Positions 45,227 to 55,152 of a DNA stretch of 64,000 nt are shown one piece after another (positions within the stretch are counted from its first letter, which is position 1; each line of letters begins with the position of its first letter). Position numbers and translations under genes: made by a program. The notes under the pieces were generated by a model, which had not been told where the DNA came from, did not search any database, and worked only from the letters and a program-made list of their open reading frames with translations. Source of the stretch: Fundidesulfovibrio terrae (GTDB taxonomy: Bacteria > Desulfobacterota > Desulfovibrionia > Desulfovibrionales > Desulfovibrionaceae); the NCBI RefSeq assembly GCF_022808915.1, contig NZ_JAKZFS010000002.1, positions 248,001 to 312,000 on the forward strand. Reading direction: 5' to 3'.

Positions 45227-47014
45227 ATGGGGAAATTGAAAACCATCCTTGCGCCTTTTCTGCTCTTCGTGCTGATCATGGGCCTGGTTCACTGCCGGGT
45301 CCTTTGGCATCTCGAGGGCGAGCGGGAGGCCCTGCACCATGAGATCGAAGCCCTGTGCCTGCGCAAGAGCGCCGACCTGGGGGAGAAGTTCTCGTTCCTT
45401 CTCACCGCGCCCGGGATCGTGGCCTCCATGATCTACGCCGGAGCCGTGGAGTCGTCGTCCTTCGAGGTGGTGGCCAAGGCGGTCAGGGCCGCATTTCCGG
45501 GCGTCGAGTCCCTGGGGCTCGCCCCGGGCGGGATCGTCACCACCATCGATCCTAGGCAGGGGCGAGAACATCTGCTGGGCATGGATCTCCTGGCCGACCC
45601 GATACGAGGGTTCGGTTCCGCCGAGGCCGCCAGAACCGGCAGGGGGGCCATCACCGAGCCCTACACCCTGACCATCGGGAAGACAGGCTTTCTGGGCAAG
45701 GTCCCCGCCTTCACTCCCGGCGACTCCGAAAAACGTTTCTGGGGATTCGTTGCCGCAACCATGACCCTGGAAGGCCTGACCGCCTCGGCCGGGCTCGACG
45801 ACCTCGCGGCGCTTGGGTTCGCCTACCGGCTGGAGAAACGCGGGGGCACGGCGGAGCAGATGGAGACCATCGCGGGAACGACCGGGAATCTACCTTTGGC
45901 GGCCTCCTCGGAGTTGGACATTTCTGGAGTGAAACTGCGCCTGACCATCGGCGCGGCCGCTCTTCCGGAGGGGCCCGGTTCGCACTGGGGGGACTACCTG
46001 GAAGGAACGGCCCTGGCCCTGGCGTTCTGCGTGCTCCTCTCTCTGTACCTGCGCGACAAATTCTCCGGGCGGGCTGCTCCCGTGGGGACGCAGGCTACCC
46101 CGGCCGCCAGCGACCCGGCGGCGTGCGTTGCGCCCGCCCAACCGGAAAACTCCGCGCCTGCGCGTCCGGGCGAATCGCCGGAGAGGGCTCCGGCCGCCCC
46201 GCCAGTCCAGCACCCCGAATCGGGGCTCGCTGCCCCCGGCATGCTGGAGGAACTGGCCCGGGGGATGTCCGGCAAGCGCGCGCTGGTTGCGGCGAGGTCC
46301 GCAGCGGACCGGGATGCTGTCGGCAGGATGCTGGGCGCGGCCGGTATCGTCGCCGATCTGGCCGGGAGCGGCCATGAGGCGGCCGGACTGATGGCTCGCT
46401 CGCAATACGACGCCGTCCTGGTGGATTTGAGCCTGCCGGGGCTGGACGAGGCCCTGGCGGGGATGCCCCAGGGCGAGTCGGGGGAGGGCTTGCCCGTGCT
46501 GGCGCTCGGCGGTGGAGGGGCCATCGACGACCGCATCAGGGCGCTGGAATATGGCATGGAGGAGCACCTGCCTCTGCCGCTGGACATAGCGTCGCTCCTG
46601 GCCGCCCTGCGGCCGCACCTGGCTGGCCGCGTCCCTGGCGGCGGCCAGCGGCCGCCGGCCCTGGACAAGGAGCGCGCCCTGGCTCTGCTGCTCGGCAACG
46701 CGGGCCTGTACGCGCGGCTGCTCTCGGGTTTCGCGGGAGAATACGCCCAGGCCGGACGCCACATGCGCGATCTCGTCACGGGAGGGAAGGCCCGGGAAGG
46801 CGCCATATTGGCTCACTCCATAAAAGGGTTGGCCGCCAACCTGGGAGGGGGGAGGCTGCACGCGGCTGCCCTGGACCTGGAGGGCGCGCTGGGGGCGGGT
46901 CAGACTCCGCCCCGGGCCATGCTCGACGGCTTTGAGGTCGCGCTGGATGAGTTCCTGGAGCTTGCCGTGCGGACGGCGGCCGAATTGGCCGGAAAAGCCA
47001 ACCATCCGGACTGA
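45227..47014 (+). CDS. CHASE-REC-Hpt membrane protein without a kinase domain
   Basis: This 595-aa protein has an N-terminal membrane helix (TILAPFLLFVLIMGLVH), a periplasmic CHASE domain (FPGVESLGLAPGGIVTTIDPRQGREHLLGMDLLADP) and a second membrane helix (ALALAFCVLLSLYL). A Pro/Ala-rich linker leads to a receiver-like domain (phosphoacceptor candidate in DAVLVDLSLPG) and a C-terminal Hpt domain (AHSIKGLAANLGGGRLHAAAL). No HisKA or ATPase domain lies between them. The receiver lacks the usual acidic pair (ALVAARSAAD), so it may not be phosphorylated normally. It probably relays phosphate with a partner kinase encoded elsewhere. It lies 101 bases before a GGDEF-EAL gene. Start codon at 45227 has only a weak ribosome site. 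Confidence 0.82.
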   Translation: MGKLKTILAPFLLFVLIMGLVHCRVLWHLEGEREALHHEIEALCLRKSADLGEKFSFLLTAPGIVASMIYAGAVESSSFEVVAKAVRAAFPGVESLGLAPGGIVTTIDPRQGREHLLGMDLLADPIRGFGSAEAARTGRGAITEPYTLTIGKTGFLGKVPAFTPGDSEKRFWGFVAATMTLEGLTASAGLDDLAALGFAYRLEKRGGTAEQMETIAGTTGNLPLAASSELDISGVKLRLTIGAAALPEGPGSHWGDYLEGTALALAFCVLLSLYLRDKFSGRAAPVGTQATPAASDPAACVAPAQPENSAPARPGESPERAPAAPPVQHPESGLAAPGMLEELARGMSGKRALVAARSAADRDAVGRMLGAAGIVADLAGSGHEAAGLMARSQYDAVLVDLSLPGLDEALAGMPQGESGEGLPVLALGGGGAIDDRIRALEYGMEEHLPLPLDIASLLAALRPHLAGRVPGGGQRPPALDKERALALLLGNAGLYARLLSGFAGEYAQAGRHMRDLVTGGKAREGAILAHSIKGLAANLGGGRLHAAALDLEGALGAGQTPPRAMLDGFEVALDEFLELAVRTAAELAGKANHPD

Positions 47015-47115
47015 CACGGAATATTTTTTTATGGCTTTTCTGAGAGGTTGGCCGTAGGCTGCGCCTGGCATTTCAGCTCCCAAGTCCTTGCATCCGCAGT
47101 GTAATAGAGACCGCC

Positions 47116-50100
47116 GTGAGTGACCACCTGCGAGTCCTTATCGTCCACGCTTCCGAAGCCATTTCGGCTGATCTGGTGCGCGAACTGTCCCGGGCCGGTT
47201 TTTCGCCCGTCTACGCCCGGGTGGACACCCTGGCCGACCTGGAGTGCCGCCTGGCCACGCACGCCTGGGATCTTTTCATGGTGGGCTCAGGCCCCGCCCT
47301 GTCTGCAGCCGACACCGTGGCCTTCATGCGCCGCAGGCGCCCAAGAACCCCGCTGCTCATACTGGAAAACCCGCTTGCGGCGGACGCCCCCGGATATCCG
47401 GAGGAGCTGCGCGCCCTGGACCATGCCGGCCTCGAGGACAGGACCCGCCTGATCCAGGTCGTCCGCCGTCTCCTGGGCAGCAGCCTGCCCGACATCCCGG
47501 CCACGGACAGCGGCGACGACCTCCTCTTGCAGCAAGCCTACTTCGAGCAGCTTTTCGAAAACTCCCCCCAGGCCATCGCCATCACCAACAACGCCATCGA
47601 CGTGTTGGAGGTGAACCGGGGCTTCGAGAACCTCTTCGGCTATACCCCGGTCGAAACCAAGGGACGTTGGCTGCCGAGACTCATCGTGTCCGGGGACATG
47701 ATGGAGGAGTCCAACGACCTGCGCCGCAAGGCCCTCATGGAGGGCATCATCCAGCGTGAGACCGTGCGGGTGCGCAAGGACGGGACCCAGGTCCACGTGC
47801 TGGTGGTGGGCTGCCCCATCAGCGCCGGCGGTGTGCGGGTGGGGCTCTTCTGGATCTACACCGACATCACTGCCCGCAAGCAGGCCGAAGAGGCCCTGCG
47901 CGTGGCGGAACGCCAGTACCGGGGCGTGTTCCAGAACGCGGTCATGGGCATCTTCCAGGCCACGCTGGATCTCAAGCTGACCATGGTCAACCCCGCCCTG
48001 GCGGAGATACTGGGCTGCGCCTCCACCGAGGAGCTGCTGGCCCGCCCGGACATGTGCGAACTGTTCCTGGACGATCCCGAAAAGTGCGGCCAGCTCTGGA
48101 GCCTTTTGGAGACGCACGGCGCGGTGTCCGGCTTCGAGGTGCCCACCAGCCGCCGCGACGGCCAGCCCATCTGGCTGGCCCTGACCGGAAAGCTGGTGCA
48201 CGGCGCGGGTGGGCAGCGCTTCCTGGAAGGCACGGTGGAGAACGTCACCGCGCGCAAGCTGGCCGAGGAACGCCTGCGCCTGGCCGAGGAGAAGTACCGC
48301 ACCATCTTCGAGAACGCCCAGGAAGGCATCTTCCAGACCACCCCCTCCGGGCACTGCATTTCGGCCAACCCGGCCCTGGCGCGCATTTTCGGTTATGAAT
48401 CCCCCCAGGAACTCATGGCCGGTCCCGGGGACCTCCCCAACATGCTCTACGCCGATCCCGCCCGGCGCGAGGAATTCGTCCGGGCCATGCACCGCGACGG
48501 GCAGGTGACGGATTTCGAGTCCCAGGTTTATCGCAAGGACGGCAGCGTCATCTGGATACGCGAGCAGGCCAGGCTGGTGCGCGGCGAGGACGGCGAACCG
48601 CTCTTCTACGAAGGCACGCTCACCAACGTCACCAAGCGCAAGAAGGCCGAGGAGGAGCTCACCCGGGCCGAGGCCAAGTACCGCTCCATCTTCGAGAACT
48701 CCCTGGACGGCATCTACCAGTGTGCCCCGGGCGGGCGCTACATTTCGGCCAACCCGGCTCTGGCGCGCATCTTCGGCTTCGAGTCGCCCCAGGCGCTCAT
48801 GGACGAAACCGACGACCTGGACGCCCGCCTGTACGTGGACTCCACCCGGCGCGGGGAGTTCCGCCAGGCCCTGGCCAACACAGGCCAGGTGGCCAATTTC
48901 GAATCGGAGATCCGCCGCGCCGACGGCGTGCTGGTCTGGATCAACGAAAGCGCCTGGGAGGTGCGGGGCGAGGACGGGATGCTCCTGTATCACGAGGGCC
49001 ACGTCCAGGACATCACCGCCCGCAAGAACGCCGAACAGCTGCTGCGCCACCAGGCCTTCCACGACGCCCTCACGGGGCTGCCCAACCGCATCCTGTTCAT
49101 GGACCGCCTGGACTGGGCCCTGCACCGCTCCAAGCGCAAGCACGGCTACCGCTTCGCCGTGTTCTTCCTGGACCTGGACCGCTTCAAGATCATCAACGAC
49201 AGCCTGGGACACCAGGCCGGCGACGCCCTGCTGGTGGAGGTCTCGGCCAGGCTCAAGCGGGCGCTTCGGCCCATGGACACCGTGGCCCGCTTCGGCGGCG
49301 ACGAGTTCGCGGTGCTGGTGGACGACATCTCCGGCACCCTGGACGCCACCCACATCCTGTCCCGGCTCCACGACGAACTGACCCGCTCCTTCACCATCCA
49401 GGGCAGGCAGGTGTTCACCTCGGCCAGCATCGGCGTGGTGCTCAAGACCTGGACCTACGAGCGCCCGGAACACCTGGTGCGCGACGCGGACATCGCCATG
49501 TACCGCGCCAAGACCCTGGGCAAGGACCGCTACGAGATTTTCGACCCCACCATGCACCAGGCCGCCACGTCGCTTCTGCAATTGGAGACCGACCTGCGCC
49601 TGGCCGTGGAGCGTGGGGAGCTCCTGCTGCACTACCAGCCCATCGTGAGCATCGAAACGGGGAAGCTCCAGGGCTTCGAGGCCCTGGTGCGCTGGGAGCA
49701 CCCCAAGCGCGGGCTCATCGCGCCCGGGGACTTCATCCCCTTGGCCGAGGAAACCGGGCTCATCCTGCCCATCGGCAGCTGGGTGCTCCGCCAGGCGTGC
49801 AGGCAGCTGGCCCAGTGGCAGAAGAGCTGGCCGTCGGCCGCCCCGCTGACCATGAGCGTGAACATCTCCGCCAAGCAGTTCATGCACCTGGACCTGGTGG
49901 CCGAGATCCGCTCCGTGCTGGACGAAACCGGCGTGCCCCCGGAATCGCTCAAGCTTGAGATCACCGAGACCAAGGTCATGGAGAACGCCGAATTCGCCTC
50001 GCGCATGCTCACCCACATGAAGGACCTGGGCGTGAAGATCAGCATCGACGACTTCGGCACGGGCTATTCCTCCCTGGCCTACCTGCACCGCTTCCCCCTG

Positions 50101-50355
50101 GACAGCCTCAAGATCGACCGCAGCTTCGTGGGCAAGATGGGCGAGGGTCCGGAAAACGCCGAGATCGTCGGGGCCATCGTCAACCTGGCCCACAACCTGG
50201 GGTTGGAGGTGGTGGCCGAGGGCGTGGAGCAGCACGGGCAGCTGAGCGAACTCAAGGACCTGGCCTGCCAGTACGGCCAGGGGTTCCTGTTCTCCCGCCC
50301 CGTTCCCCGGGACGAGGCCGAAACCCTCATCGCCGATCAATTCCAGGCGGTCTGA
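47116..50355 (+). CDS. REC-like-PAS(x4)-GGDEF-EAL c-di-GMP enzyme
   Basis: At 1079 aa, the order is a degenerate receiver-like domain (residues 5-125; [19 protein letters not shown], without the acidic pair), then four PAS domains (about 145-640). A GGDEF domain ([12 protein letters not shown]) and an EAL domain (EALVRWEHP ... [28 protein letters not shown]) follow. Both catalytic motifs are intact, so it could either make or degrade c-di-GMP; which dominates cannot be read from sequence. No I-site RxxD was found at the usual place ([18 protein letters not shown] has RPMD, one to check). It starts with GTG. Probably works with the CHASE-REC-Hpt protein encoded just upstream. Confidence 0.9.
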   Translation: MSDHLRVLIVHASEAISADLVRELSRAGFSPVYARVDTLADLECRLATHAWDLFMVGSGPALSAADTVAFMRRRRPRTPLLILENPLAADAPGYPEELRALDHAGLEDRTRLIQVVRRLLGSSLPDIPATDSGDDLLLQQAYFEQLFENSPQAIAITNNAIDVLEVNRGFENLFGYTPVETKGRWLPRLIVSGDMMEESNDLRRKALMEGIIQRETVRVRKDGTQVHVLVVGCPISAGGVRVGLFWIYTDITARKQAEEALRVAERQYRGVFQNAVMGIFQATLDLKLTMVNPALAEILGCASTEELLARPDMCELFLDDPEKCGQLWSLLETHGAVSGFEVPTSRRDGQPIWLALTGKLVHGAGGQRFLEGTVENVTARKLAEERLRLAEEKYRTIFENAQEGIFQTTPSGHCISANPALARIFGYESPQELMAGPGDLPNMLYADPARREEFVRAMHRDGQVTDFESQVYRKDGSVIWIREQARLVRGEDGEPLFYEGTLTNVTKRKKAEEELTRAEAKYRSIFENSLDGIYQCAPGGRYISANPALARIFGFESPQALMDETDDLDARLYVDSTRRGEFRQALANTGQVANFESEIRRADGVLVWINESAWEVRGEDGMLLYHEGHVQDITARKNAEQLLRHQAFHDALTGLPNRILFMDRLDWALHRSKRKHGYRFAVFFLDLDRFKIINDSLGHQAGDALLVEVSARLKRALRPMDTVARFGGDEFAVLVDDISGTLDATHILSRLHDELTRSFTIQGRQVFTSASIGVVLKTWTYERPEHLVRDADIAMYRAKTLGKDRYEIFDPTMHQAATSLLQLETDLRLAVERGELLLHYQPIVSIETGKLQGFEALVRWEHPKRGLIAPGDFIPLAEETGLILPIGSWVLRQACRQLAQWQKSWPSAAPLTMSVNISAKQFMHLDLVAEIRSVLDETGVPPESLKLEITETKVMENAEFASRMLTHMKDLGVKISIDDFGTGYSSLAYLHRFPLDSLKIDRSFVGKMGEGPENAEIVGAIVNLAHNLGLEVVAEGVEQHGQLSELKDLACQYGQGFLFSRPVPRDEAETLIADQFQAV

Positions 50356-50389
50356 TTCCAAATCCCCGCGAGATGTGCTAGCACGGGCC

Positions 50390-50827
50390 ATGCCCAGGTC
50401 GTTGCCGCTTCTTCTTCTCTGTCTCGCGCTGTCCGCCCCGGCGTTCGCCCAGGGGACCGGAGACGTCTGGCCCACCACGCCGGGCGCGCCGCCGCCTCCC
50501 TCCATCCAGGATCGCAAGGCCAAGGCCGAACAGAAGGGCAGGGAGCTGAACGAGAAGCTCGGCGACGACGAGGCGTTGATCCGCAAATACGTGCGGCGCG
50601 GCATGGGCGTGGACGAGGTGCGCGAACTGCTGGGCGAGCCGCGCGGGTTCGCCTCGTCGGAGCGGTCCGGGCGCTACCTGTGCCTGGGCTACGGCCGGGT
50701 GTGGGTGGTCTTCGAGGACGGCGTGGCGGCCTGCCTGCGCTCGCGCCTGGAATACGTTTCCGGGTACGATTCCAACTGCCACTGCGCCGGAAACGCCTTG
50801 AACATGATCCCCTTCGGCCAACCTTGA
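50390..50827 (+). CDS. Small exported protein, BamE/SmpA-like
   Basis: The 145-aa product has a signal peptide (MPRSLPLLLLCLALSAPAFAQ) and no lipobox. The mature part contains IRKYVRRGMGVDEVRELLGEPRGF, which resembles the SmpA/OmlA (BamE) fold motif GMxxxeVxxllGxP, and then YGRVWVVFEDGVAACL. Two cysteines near the end (CHCAGN) are notable. A GTG 15 bases upstream is an alternative start. Periplasmic location is likely; a role in outer-membrane assembly is only suggested by the fold resemblance. Confidence 0.7.
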   Translation: MPRSLPLLLLCLALSAPAFAQGTGDVWPTTPGAPPPPSIQDRKAKAEQKGRELNEKLGDDEALIRKYVRRGMGVDEVRELLGEPRGFASSERSGRYLCLGYGRVWVVFEDGVAACLRSRLEYVSGYDSNCHCAGNALNMIPFGQP

Positions 50828-50896
50828 CATGGCCTCGGCTCCGGCGATAGATGTGGGCTCTCTCTCACTGCAGTCCAGCCAAACGCGGAGACGGTC

Positions 50897-51301
50897 ATGC
50901 GTGTGCTCATCGTCGACGATGATTTCTACAGCCGCAGCTTCCTGGAGTACATCCTCCACCCTTACGCCGCGTGCGACGTGGCCGAAAACGGGGAGGAAGC
51001 CGTCATGGCCTTCCAGCGCGCCCTCAAGGACCAGAAACCCTACGATCTGGTCTGCATGGACCTGCGCATGCCCGAGATCGACGGGTCCGAAGCCATGCGC
51101 GAGATCCGCGACGTGGAGAAGGACCACGGCATCGACAAGGGCAGCCGGGCCAAGATCATCATCACGTCCGTGCTCGAGGATGCCGAGGACACCCACAACG
51201 CCATGTTCCTGGGCGAAGCCATGGCCTTCCTGCAGAAACCCATCGAGGAAAAGGCCCTGCTCACGGAGCTCAAGCGCCTGGGGCTTGTGACCGAGCACTA
51301 G
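50897..51301 (+). CDS. Single-domain response regulator (CheY-like)
   Basis: The 134-aa receiver has the acidic triad VDDD (residues 6-9), phosphoacceptor Asp55 in LVCMDLRMPEIDG, the switch Ser/Thr in IIITSVLEDA and the conserved Lys in FLQKPIEEKA. It has no output domain, so it acts by protein contact in a phosphorelay. CGGAGACGGTC precedes the ATG. It lies 69 bases after the BamE-like gene and 49 before a flavoprotein gene; no kinase is adjacent, though the Hpt protein encoded at 45227 is a candidate partner. Confidence 0.92.
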   Translation: MRVLIVDDDFYSRSFLEYILHPYAACDVAENGEEAVMAFQRALKDQKPYDLVCMDLRMPEIDGSEAMREIRDVEKDHGIDKGSRAKIIITSVLEDAEDTHNAMFLGEAMAFLQKPIEEKALLTELKRLGLVTEH

Positions 51302-51350
51302 GCCTCCATCGCCCCTTGCCTTCTCCCTGGCTTTCCCGCATACCGCGTAT

Positions 51351-52487
51351 ATGGGAAAGCACCTTCTGCTCGTGGGCGGCGGCCACGCCCACCTCACCGT
51401 GCTGGCCAACCTGGCCGGCTACCGCGACGCCGGGCACCACGTCACCCTGGTCAGCCCCAGCGACTACCACTATTACTCCGGCATGGGGCCGGGCATGCTC
51501 TCCGGGCGCTACCGGCCGCAGGAGTGCCGCTTCCACGTGCGCAAGATGGCCGAGGCGGGCGGGGCCACCTTCATCCGCAGCAAGGCCGTGTCCCTGGAGC
51601 CGGACCGCAACGTGGCGCGCCTGGAGAACGGCATGGCCGTGGGCTACGACGTCTGCTCCTTCAACACCGGCTCCCTGCCCCCCCACGGCGTGACCGGGTC
51701 GGGCCGCCCGGACGTGTTCCCGGTCAAGCCCATCGACAACCTGCTCGCGGCCAAGCTCCGCCTGGAGAACATCCTGGCCTTGGGGCGTTCCCCCAGGGTG
51801 CTGGTCATGGGCGGCGGACCGGCCGGGTTCGAGCTGGCCGGAAACACCTGCACCCTCATTCGCTGCGGCTGCACCGAAACCCCGGACGTGTCCATCGCCC
51901 CGGGAAGCGCGATGCTCAAGCGTTTTCCCGAGCGGGTGCGCCTGCTGGCCTATCGCTCGCTTGCCCGGAGGGGCATCAAGATTTTCGAAGGGCTGGGGGT
52001 GTCCCGCCTGAAGGACGGCCAGGCCGTGCTCACCGACGGCCTGCACGTGCCCTACGACGTGGCCTTCCTGGCCATAGGCATCCAGCCGCAGCCCAACCTG
52101 ACCCGCTTCGGGCTGAAGGCCGGGCCCAAGGGCGGCATTCTGGTGGACAAGTACCTGCGAAGCGTCAGTCACCACAACGTCTTCGGCGGCGGCGACTGCG
52201 TGAGCTTTGCGCCCCGGGAGCTGGACAAGGTGGGGGTGTACCCGGTGCGCCAGAACCCGGTGCTGCACCACAACCTCATGGCGGCGCTGGAAGGGCGGGA
52301 GCTTGAGGAGTTCACCGGCTCGGAGCCGGGGTATCTCTTGATACTCAACTGCGGCGACGGCCACGGCATCCTGAGCAAGGGGCGCCTCGCCTACGAGGGG
52401 CGCACGGCCATGTGGCTCAAGGACCGCATCGACCGGGCGTTCATGACGAAATTTCAGTTGAGCGGGGAGCTTGGGGAAGAGGAGTAG
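51351..52487 (+). CDS. NDH-2/SelD-associated-type FAD-dependent pyridine nucleotide oxidoreductase
   Basis: The 378-aa flavoprotein has an N-terminal FAD-binding motif GKHLLLVGGGHAHLTVLANL and a mid-protein NAD(P)-binding motif RVLVMGGGPAGFELAGNTC, then NVFGGGDCVSF for the flavin. GGGHAH near the start and YYSGMGPGMLSG are typical of the oxidoreductase domain found fused to selenide water dikinase (SelD) in some organisms, and also of type II NADH dehydrogenase relatives. No SelD domain is fused here. A role in quinone or selenium-related redox is conjecture. No clear ribosome-binding site is visible. Confidence 0.8.
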   Translation: MGKHLLLVGGGHAHLTVLANLAGYRDAGHHVTLVSPSDYHYYSGMGPGMLSGRYRPQECRFHVRKMAEAGGATFIRSKAVSLEPDRNVARLENGMAVGYDVCSFNTGSLPPHGVTGSGRPDVFPVKPIDNLLAAKLRLENILALGRSPRVLVMGGGPAGFELAGNTCTLIRCGCTETPDVSIAPGSAMLKRFPERVRLLAYRSLARRGIKIFEGLGVSRLKDGQAVLTDGLHVPYDVAFLAIGIQPQPNLTRFGLKAGPKGGILVDKYLRSVSHHNVFGGGDCVSFAPRELDKVGVYPVRQNPVLHHNLMAALEGRELEEFTGSEPGYLLILNCGDGHGILSKGRLAYEGRTAMWLKDRIDRAFMTKFQLSGELGEEE

Positions 52488-52505
52488 GGTCGGGGAGAGG
52501 CCGCG

Positions 52506-55136
52506 TTACGCCATCTCCCGCATCACCTGGGACATGTGCTTCTCCCCCGACTCGCGCAGGATGTCCCCGATCTCGGTGGCGAAGCGCTGGCGGTAGTGGT
52601 TCACCAGGGCGTCGTTGGTCATGACCATGTCGATCTGCCGGGTGTGCATCAAGAGATACCCGACCACCCGCAGCCTATCGAGCATCACGTCCATGGGACC
52701 CTTGGCGTACATGGCCCGCATCTCGTCGCCCTGCATCTCCACCTGGAAGCTGTAGTTCTCCAGCACCTCGGCCACGAACCGCGCCCGTCGCATGCGCCGG
52801 TCCAGCTCCGCAGCCCCGCCCTTGAACTGGAAGCTCACGTAGTTCTCGTTCTCGCGCTCGTCCACCAGGGCCTCCACCGTGCAGAAGTGGTAGCCGAATC
52901 GCGAGCTCAAGCACATGTAATGATTGGAGATCATGAAGTAGTTGCCCTGGGCGTACTCGTCGTCCACATGGGCGATGTTCCGGTTCACCGTGGAGTGGGC
53001 CACGATGTGCATGAACCCGGCCGCGTCCACGGGCGGCGGCCCCTTCCAGGGCACGGCCACGAACCCCTCCCAGAGGGCGTGCACCGGGTCGCAGGCGATC
53101 TGCTCCATGGTGACGTACTTGCCCTTCACGTCGCTCACGAACCCGTCGTCCAGGTTCACGAAGAACCACTTCATGGGCACGCGGTACTTGAGCTGCTTGG
53201 AAGCCCGCTTGGAGAAGTGGAAGTCCTGCCCGAAGCGGAACATCTCCACGACGGATTTCTCGTGGCAGAAGCGGGTAATGTCGTGGAGCGTCTTGCAATT
53301 CTCGGGGGCGAACTCCTGGGCCGTGGGGTCGAGCATGCTCAAGGGAGCGATGTGGTCCAGCACCTCTCGCAGGATGGCGTGCATGGGCGAGTGCAGGGCC
53401 TGGTCCGTGTCGCGGGGCGGGGCCAGGGCCAGGAGGGCCTCCACGCGCCCGGCGTAGATGCCCAGGCCGTCGGCGTCCACCGTGACCACGCCCTTGTCCG
53501 ACAGGGCCGCCACGGCATTCGTGAGCCCCATGATGGCGGGCACGCCGAACTCCCGGGCCACGTTGGCCAGGTGCCCGGCCGAACTGCCGCGCTCCGAGAC
53601 CACGGCTGAAGCCTTGCCCAGGAGCGTGGCCCAGCGCGGCAAGGCTTCCGAGCACAAGAGCACCCCTCCCTCCGGAAAGGTGAGCATGTCCATGTCGCGG
53701 CGCACCGGGTGGACCTTCCCGGCCGCGATGCCCGGGCTGCCCGTGACCCCGCCGGACATGAGCGGCTTGCCGAACTGGCTCTCGGGGCGTTCGGCCCGGC
53801 CCGCCTCCATCTGTTGCAGGGGGCGGCACTGCAAAAGAAATATCCGCCTGGATTCGTCCATGGCCCATTCGATGTCCAGGGGCTCGCCGTAGGCCTTGTC
53901 CAGGGCGATGGCGATGCGGCCGAGCTCCAGGGCCTCCTCGTCGGTGAGGCTCGGCTGCCCGGCCAGGGGGCCGGCCTCTTCATTGCGGCACACGCCGGCC
54001 ACCGGGTCGCAGACGAAGAGCCTGTCTTTCAGGGAAATGTGGCTCTCCACCAGGGCGGGGGGGTCGCCCCGACGCACCACGAACAGGTCCGAGGATACGG
54101 CCCCGTCCACCACGGTCTTGGCCAGTCCCCAGGCCGAGTGGATATACACCTCGTCGTCGCGGATGGAGAGGGGGTTTCGCGAATAGGCCACGCCCCCGGA
54201 GCGCGCGTGGATCATGGCCATGCATCCCACGCACATGGCCACGTCCTCGCTGGGGATGCCCTTGGCCAGCCGGTAGGTGACGGCCTGGGGGCTGTACTTG
54301 GAGGCCACGATCTCCTTGTAGGCGATGAGCAGGTCCTCGGGGCTGACGCCCAGCACGCTGCGGAACTGCCCGGCGAAGGACTGGCCCAGGGCGTCCTCGC
54401 CGAGGGCGCTCGAGCGCATGGAGACATGCACGGCGGGCATGGTCTTGGCCTCGAGGTCCTTGTAGGCCGAGGTGATGGCGTCGGCCACGCTCTGGGGCAG
54501 TTCGGCGCTGACGATCATCTGCTGGATCTGCGAGCACAGGGGCAGGAGCTTGGCCTGGTCGTCCGAGCCGACCACCTGGATGAGGCGGTTGATCTCGTCC
54601 TGCAGGCCGGTGTCGTTCATGAATCGGTAGTAGGCCAGGGAGGTGATGGCGAAACCCGGGGGCACGGGCAGGCCCACCCGGGTCATGATGTCGCCCAGGT
54701 TGGCCATCTTGGAGCCCACCTGGTCGGAGGTCTCGCGTCCCACCGCCTCCAGGGGCAGCGTAAGCTCCGTGGCTTCGCTGTGGGGCTGGCGGTCGAGCAC
54801 CGCGGCGATCTGGGCCTGGATGTCCTTCAAGCGCTCGAAGAGAGAATCGTACTTGCCGGGGGCGATCTCGGAGAGGTGCTTGACGATGCGGAACACGTTG
54901 ACCGAGGCGGCCGTGGCCTGGGATCGCACGAAGGACATGCCGAAGACGAACTGGCCGCGCAGGGCCTGCTCCATCTCGCTCATGATGCCCAGGGTCTTCT
55001 TGTTGGCCGTGAGCAGCAGCCGGAAGTTGTGGTAGCGCTTCCTGAATTCGGCCAGGATATCCTCGTCGGAGAGGCCCTGGCCGCGCCCGTCGCCTCCGAG
55101 CAGGCTTGAGAAGATGGTCTTCAGGCGGGTGAACAC
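52506..55136 (-). CDS. PEP synthase-like protein: ATP-grasp plus phosphohistidine domain, novel C-terminus
   Basis: This 876-aa protein has a helical N-terminal region (1-120) and a PPDK/PEP-synthase ATP-grasp domain (about 130-430; SSALGEDALGQSFAGQFRSVLGV). A phosphohistidine swivelling domain follows (about 455-560) with the catalytic His in SERGSSAGHLANVAREFGVPAIMG. The usual C-terminal PEP/pyruvate TIM barrel is missing. Instead there is a roughly 300-residue domain of unknown type (AHSTVNRNIAHVDDEYAQGNYFMIS ... NHYMCLSSRFGYHF). It may transfer phosphate from ATP to a non-pyruvate acceptor. It starts with GTG, 16 bases after a response regulator gene with which it is surely co-transcribed. 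Confidence 0.88.
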   Translation of the reverse strand: MFTRLKTIFSSLLGGDGRGQGLSDEDILAEFRKRYHNFRLLLTANKKTLGIMSEMEQALRGQFVFGMSFVRSQATAASVNVFRIVKHLSEIAPGKYDSLFERLKDIQAQIAAVLDRQPHSEATELTLPLEAVGRETSDQVGSKMANLGDIMTRVGLPVPPGFAITSLAYYRFMNDTGLQDEINRLIQVVGSDDQAKLLPLCSQIQQMIVSAELPQSVADAITSAYKDLEAKTMPAVHVSMRSSALGEDALGQSFAGQFRSVLGVSPEDLLIAYKEIVASKYSPQAVTYRLAKGIPSEDVAMCVGCMAMIHARSGGVAYSRNPLSIRDDEVYIHSAWGLAKTVVDGAVSSDLFVVRRGDPPALVESHISLKDRLFVCDPVAGVCRNEEAGPLAGQPSLTDEEALELGRIAIALDKAYGEPLDIEWAMDESRRIFLLQCRPLQQMEAGRAERPESQFGKPLMSGGVTGSPGIAAGKVHPVRRDMDMLTFPEGGVLLCSEALPRWATLLGKASAVVSERGSSAGHLANVAREFGVPAIMGLTNAVAALSDKGVVTVDADGLGIYAGRVEALLALAPPRDTDQALHSPMHAILREVLDHIAPLSMLDPTAQEFAPENCKTLHDITRFCHEKSVVEMFRFGQDFHFSKRASKQLKYRVPMKWFFVNLDDGFVSDVKGKYVTMEQIACDPVHALWEGFVAVPWKGPPPVDAAGFMHIVAHSTVNRNIAHVDDEYAQGNYFMISNHYMCLSSRFGYHFCTVEALVDERENENYVSFQFKGGAAELDRRMRRARFVAEVLENYSFQVEMQGDEMRAMYAKGPMDVMLDRLRVVGYLLMHTRQIDMVMTNDALVNHYRQRFATEIGDILRESGEKHMSQVMREMA

Positions 55137-55152
55137 GTGATTGCCCCGCCAA

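Noticed and set aside
51351-52487. A SelD gene proving selenocysteine synthesis
   Set aside because: Only the oxidoreductase-type domain is present; there is no ATP-dependent SelD domain, so it is not evidence for selenium use by itself.
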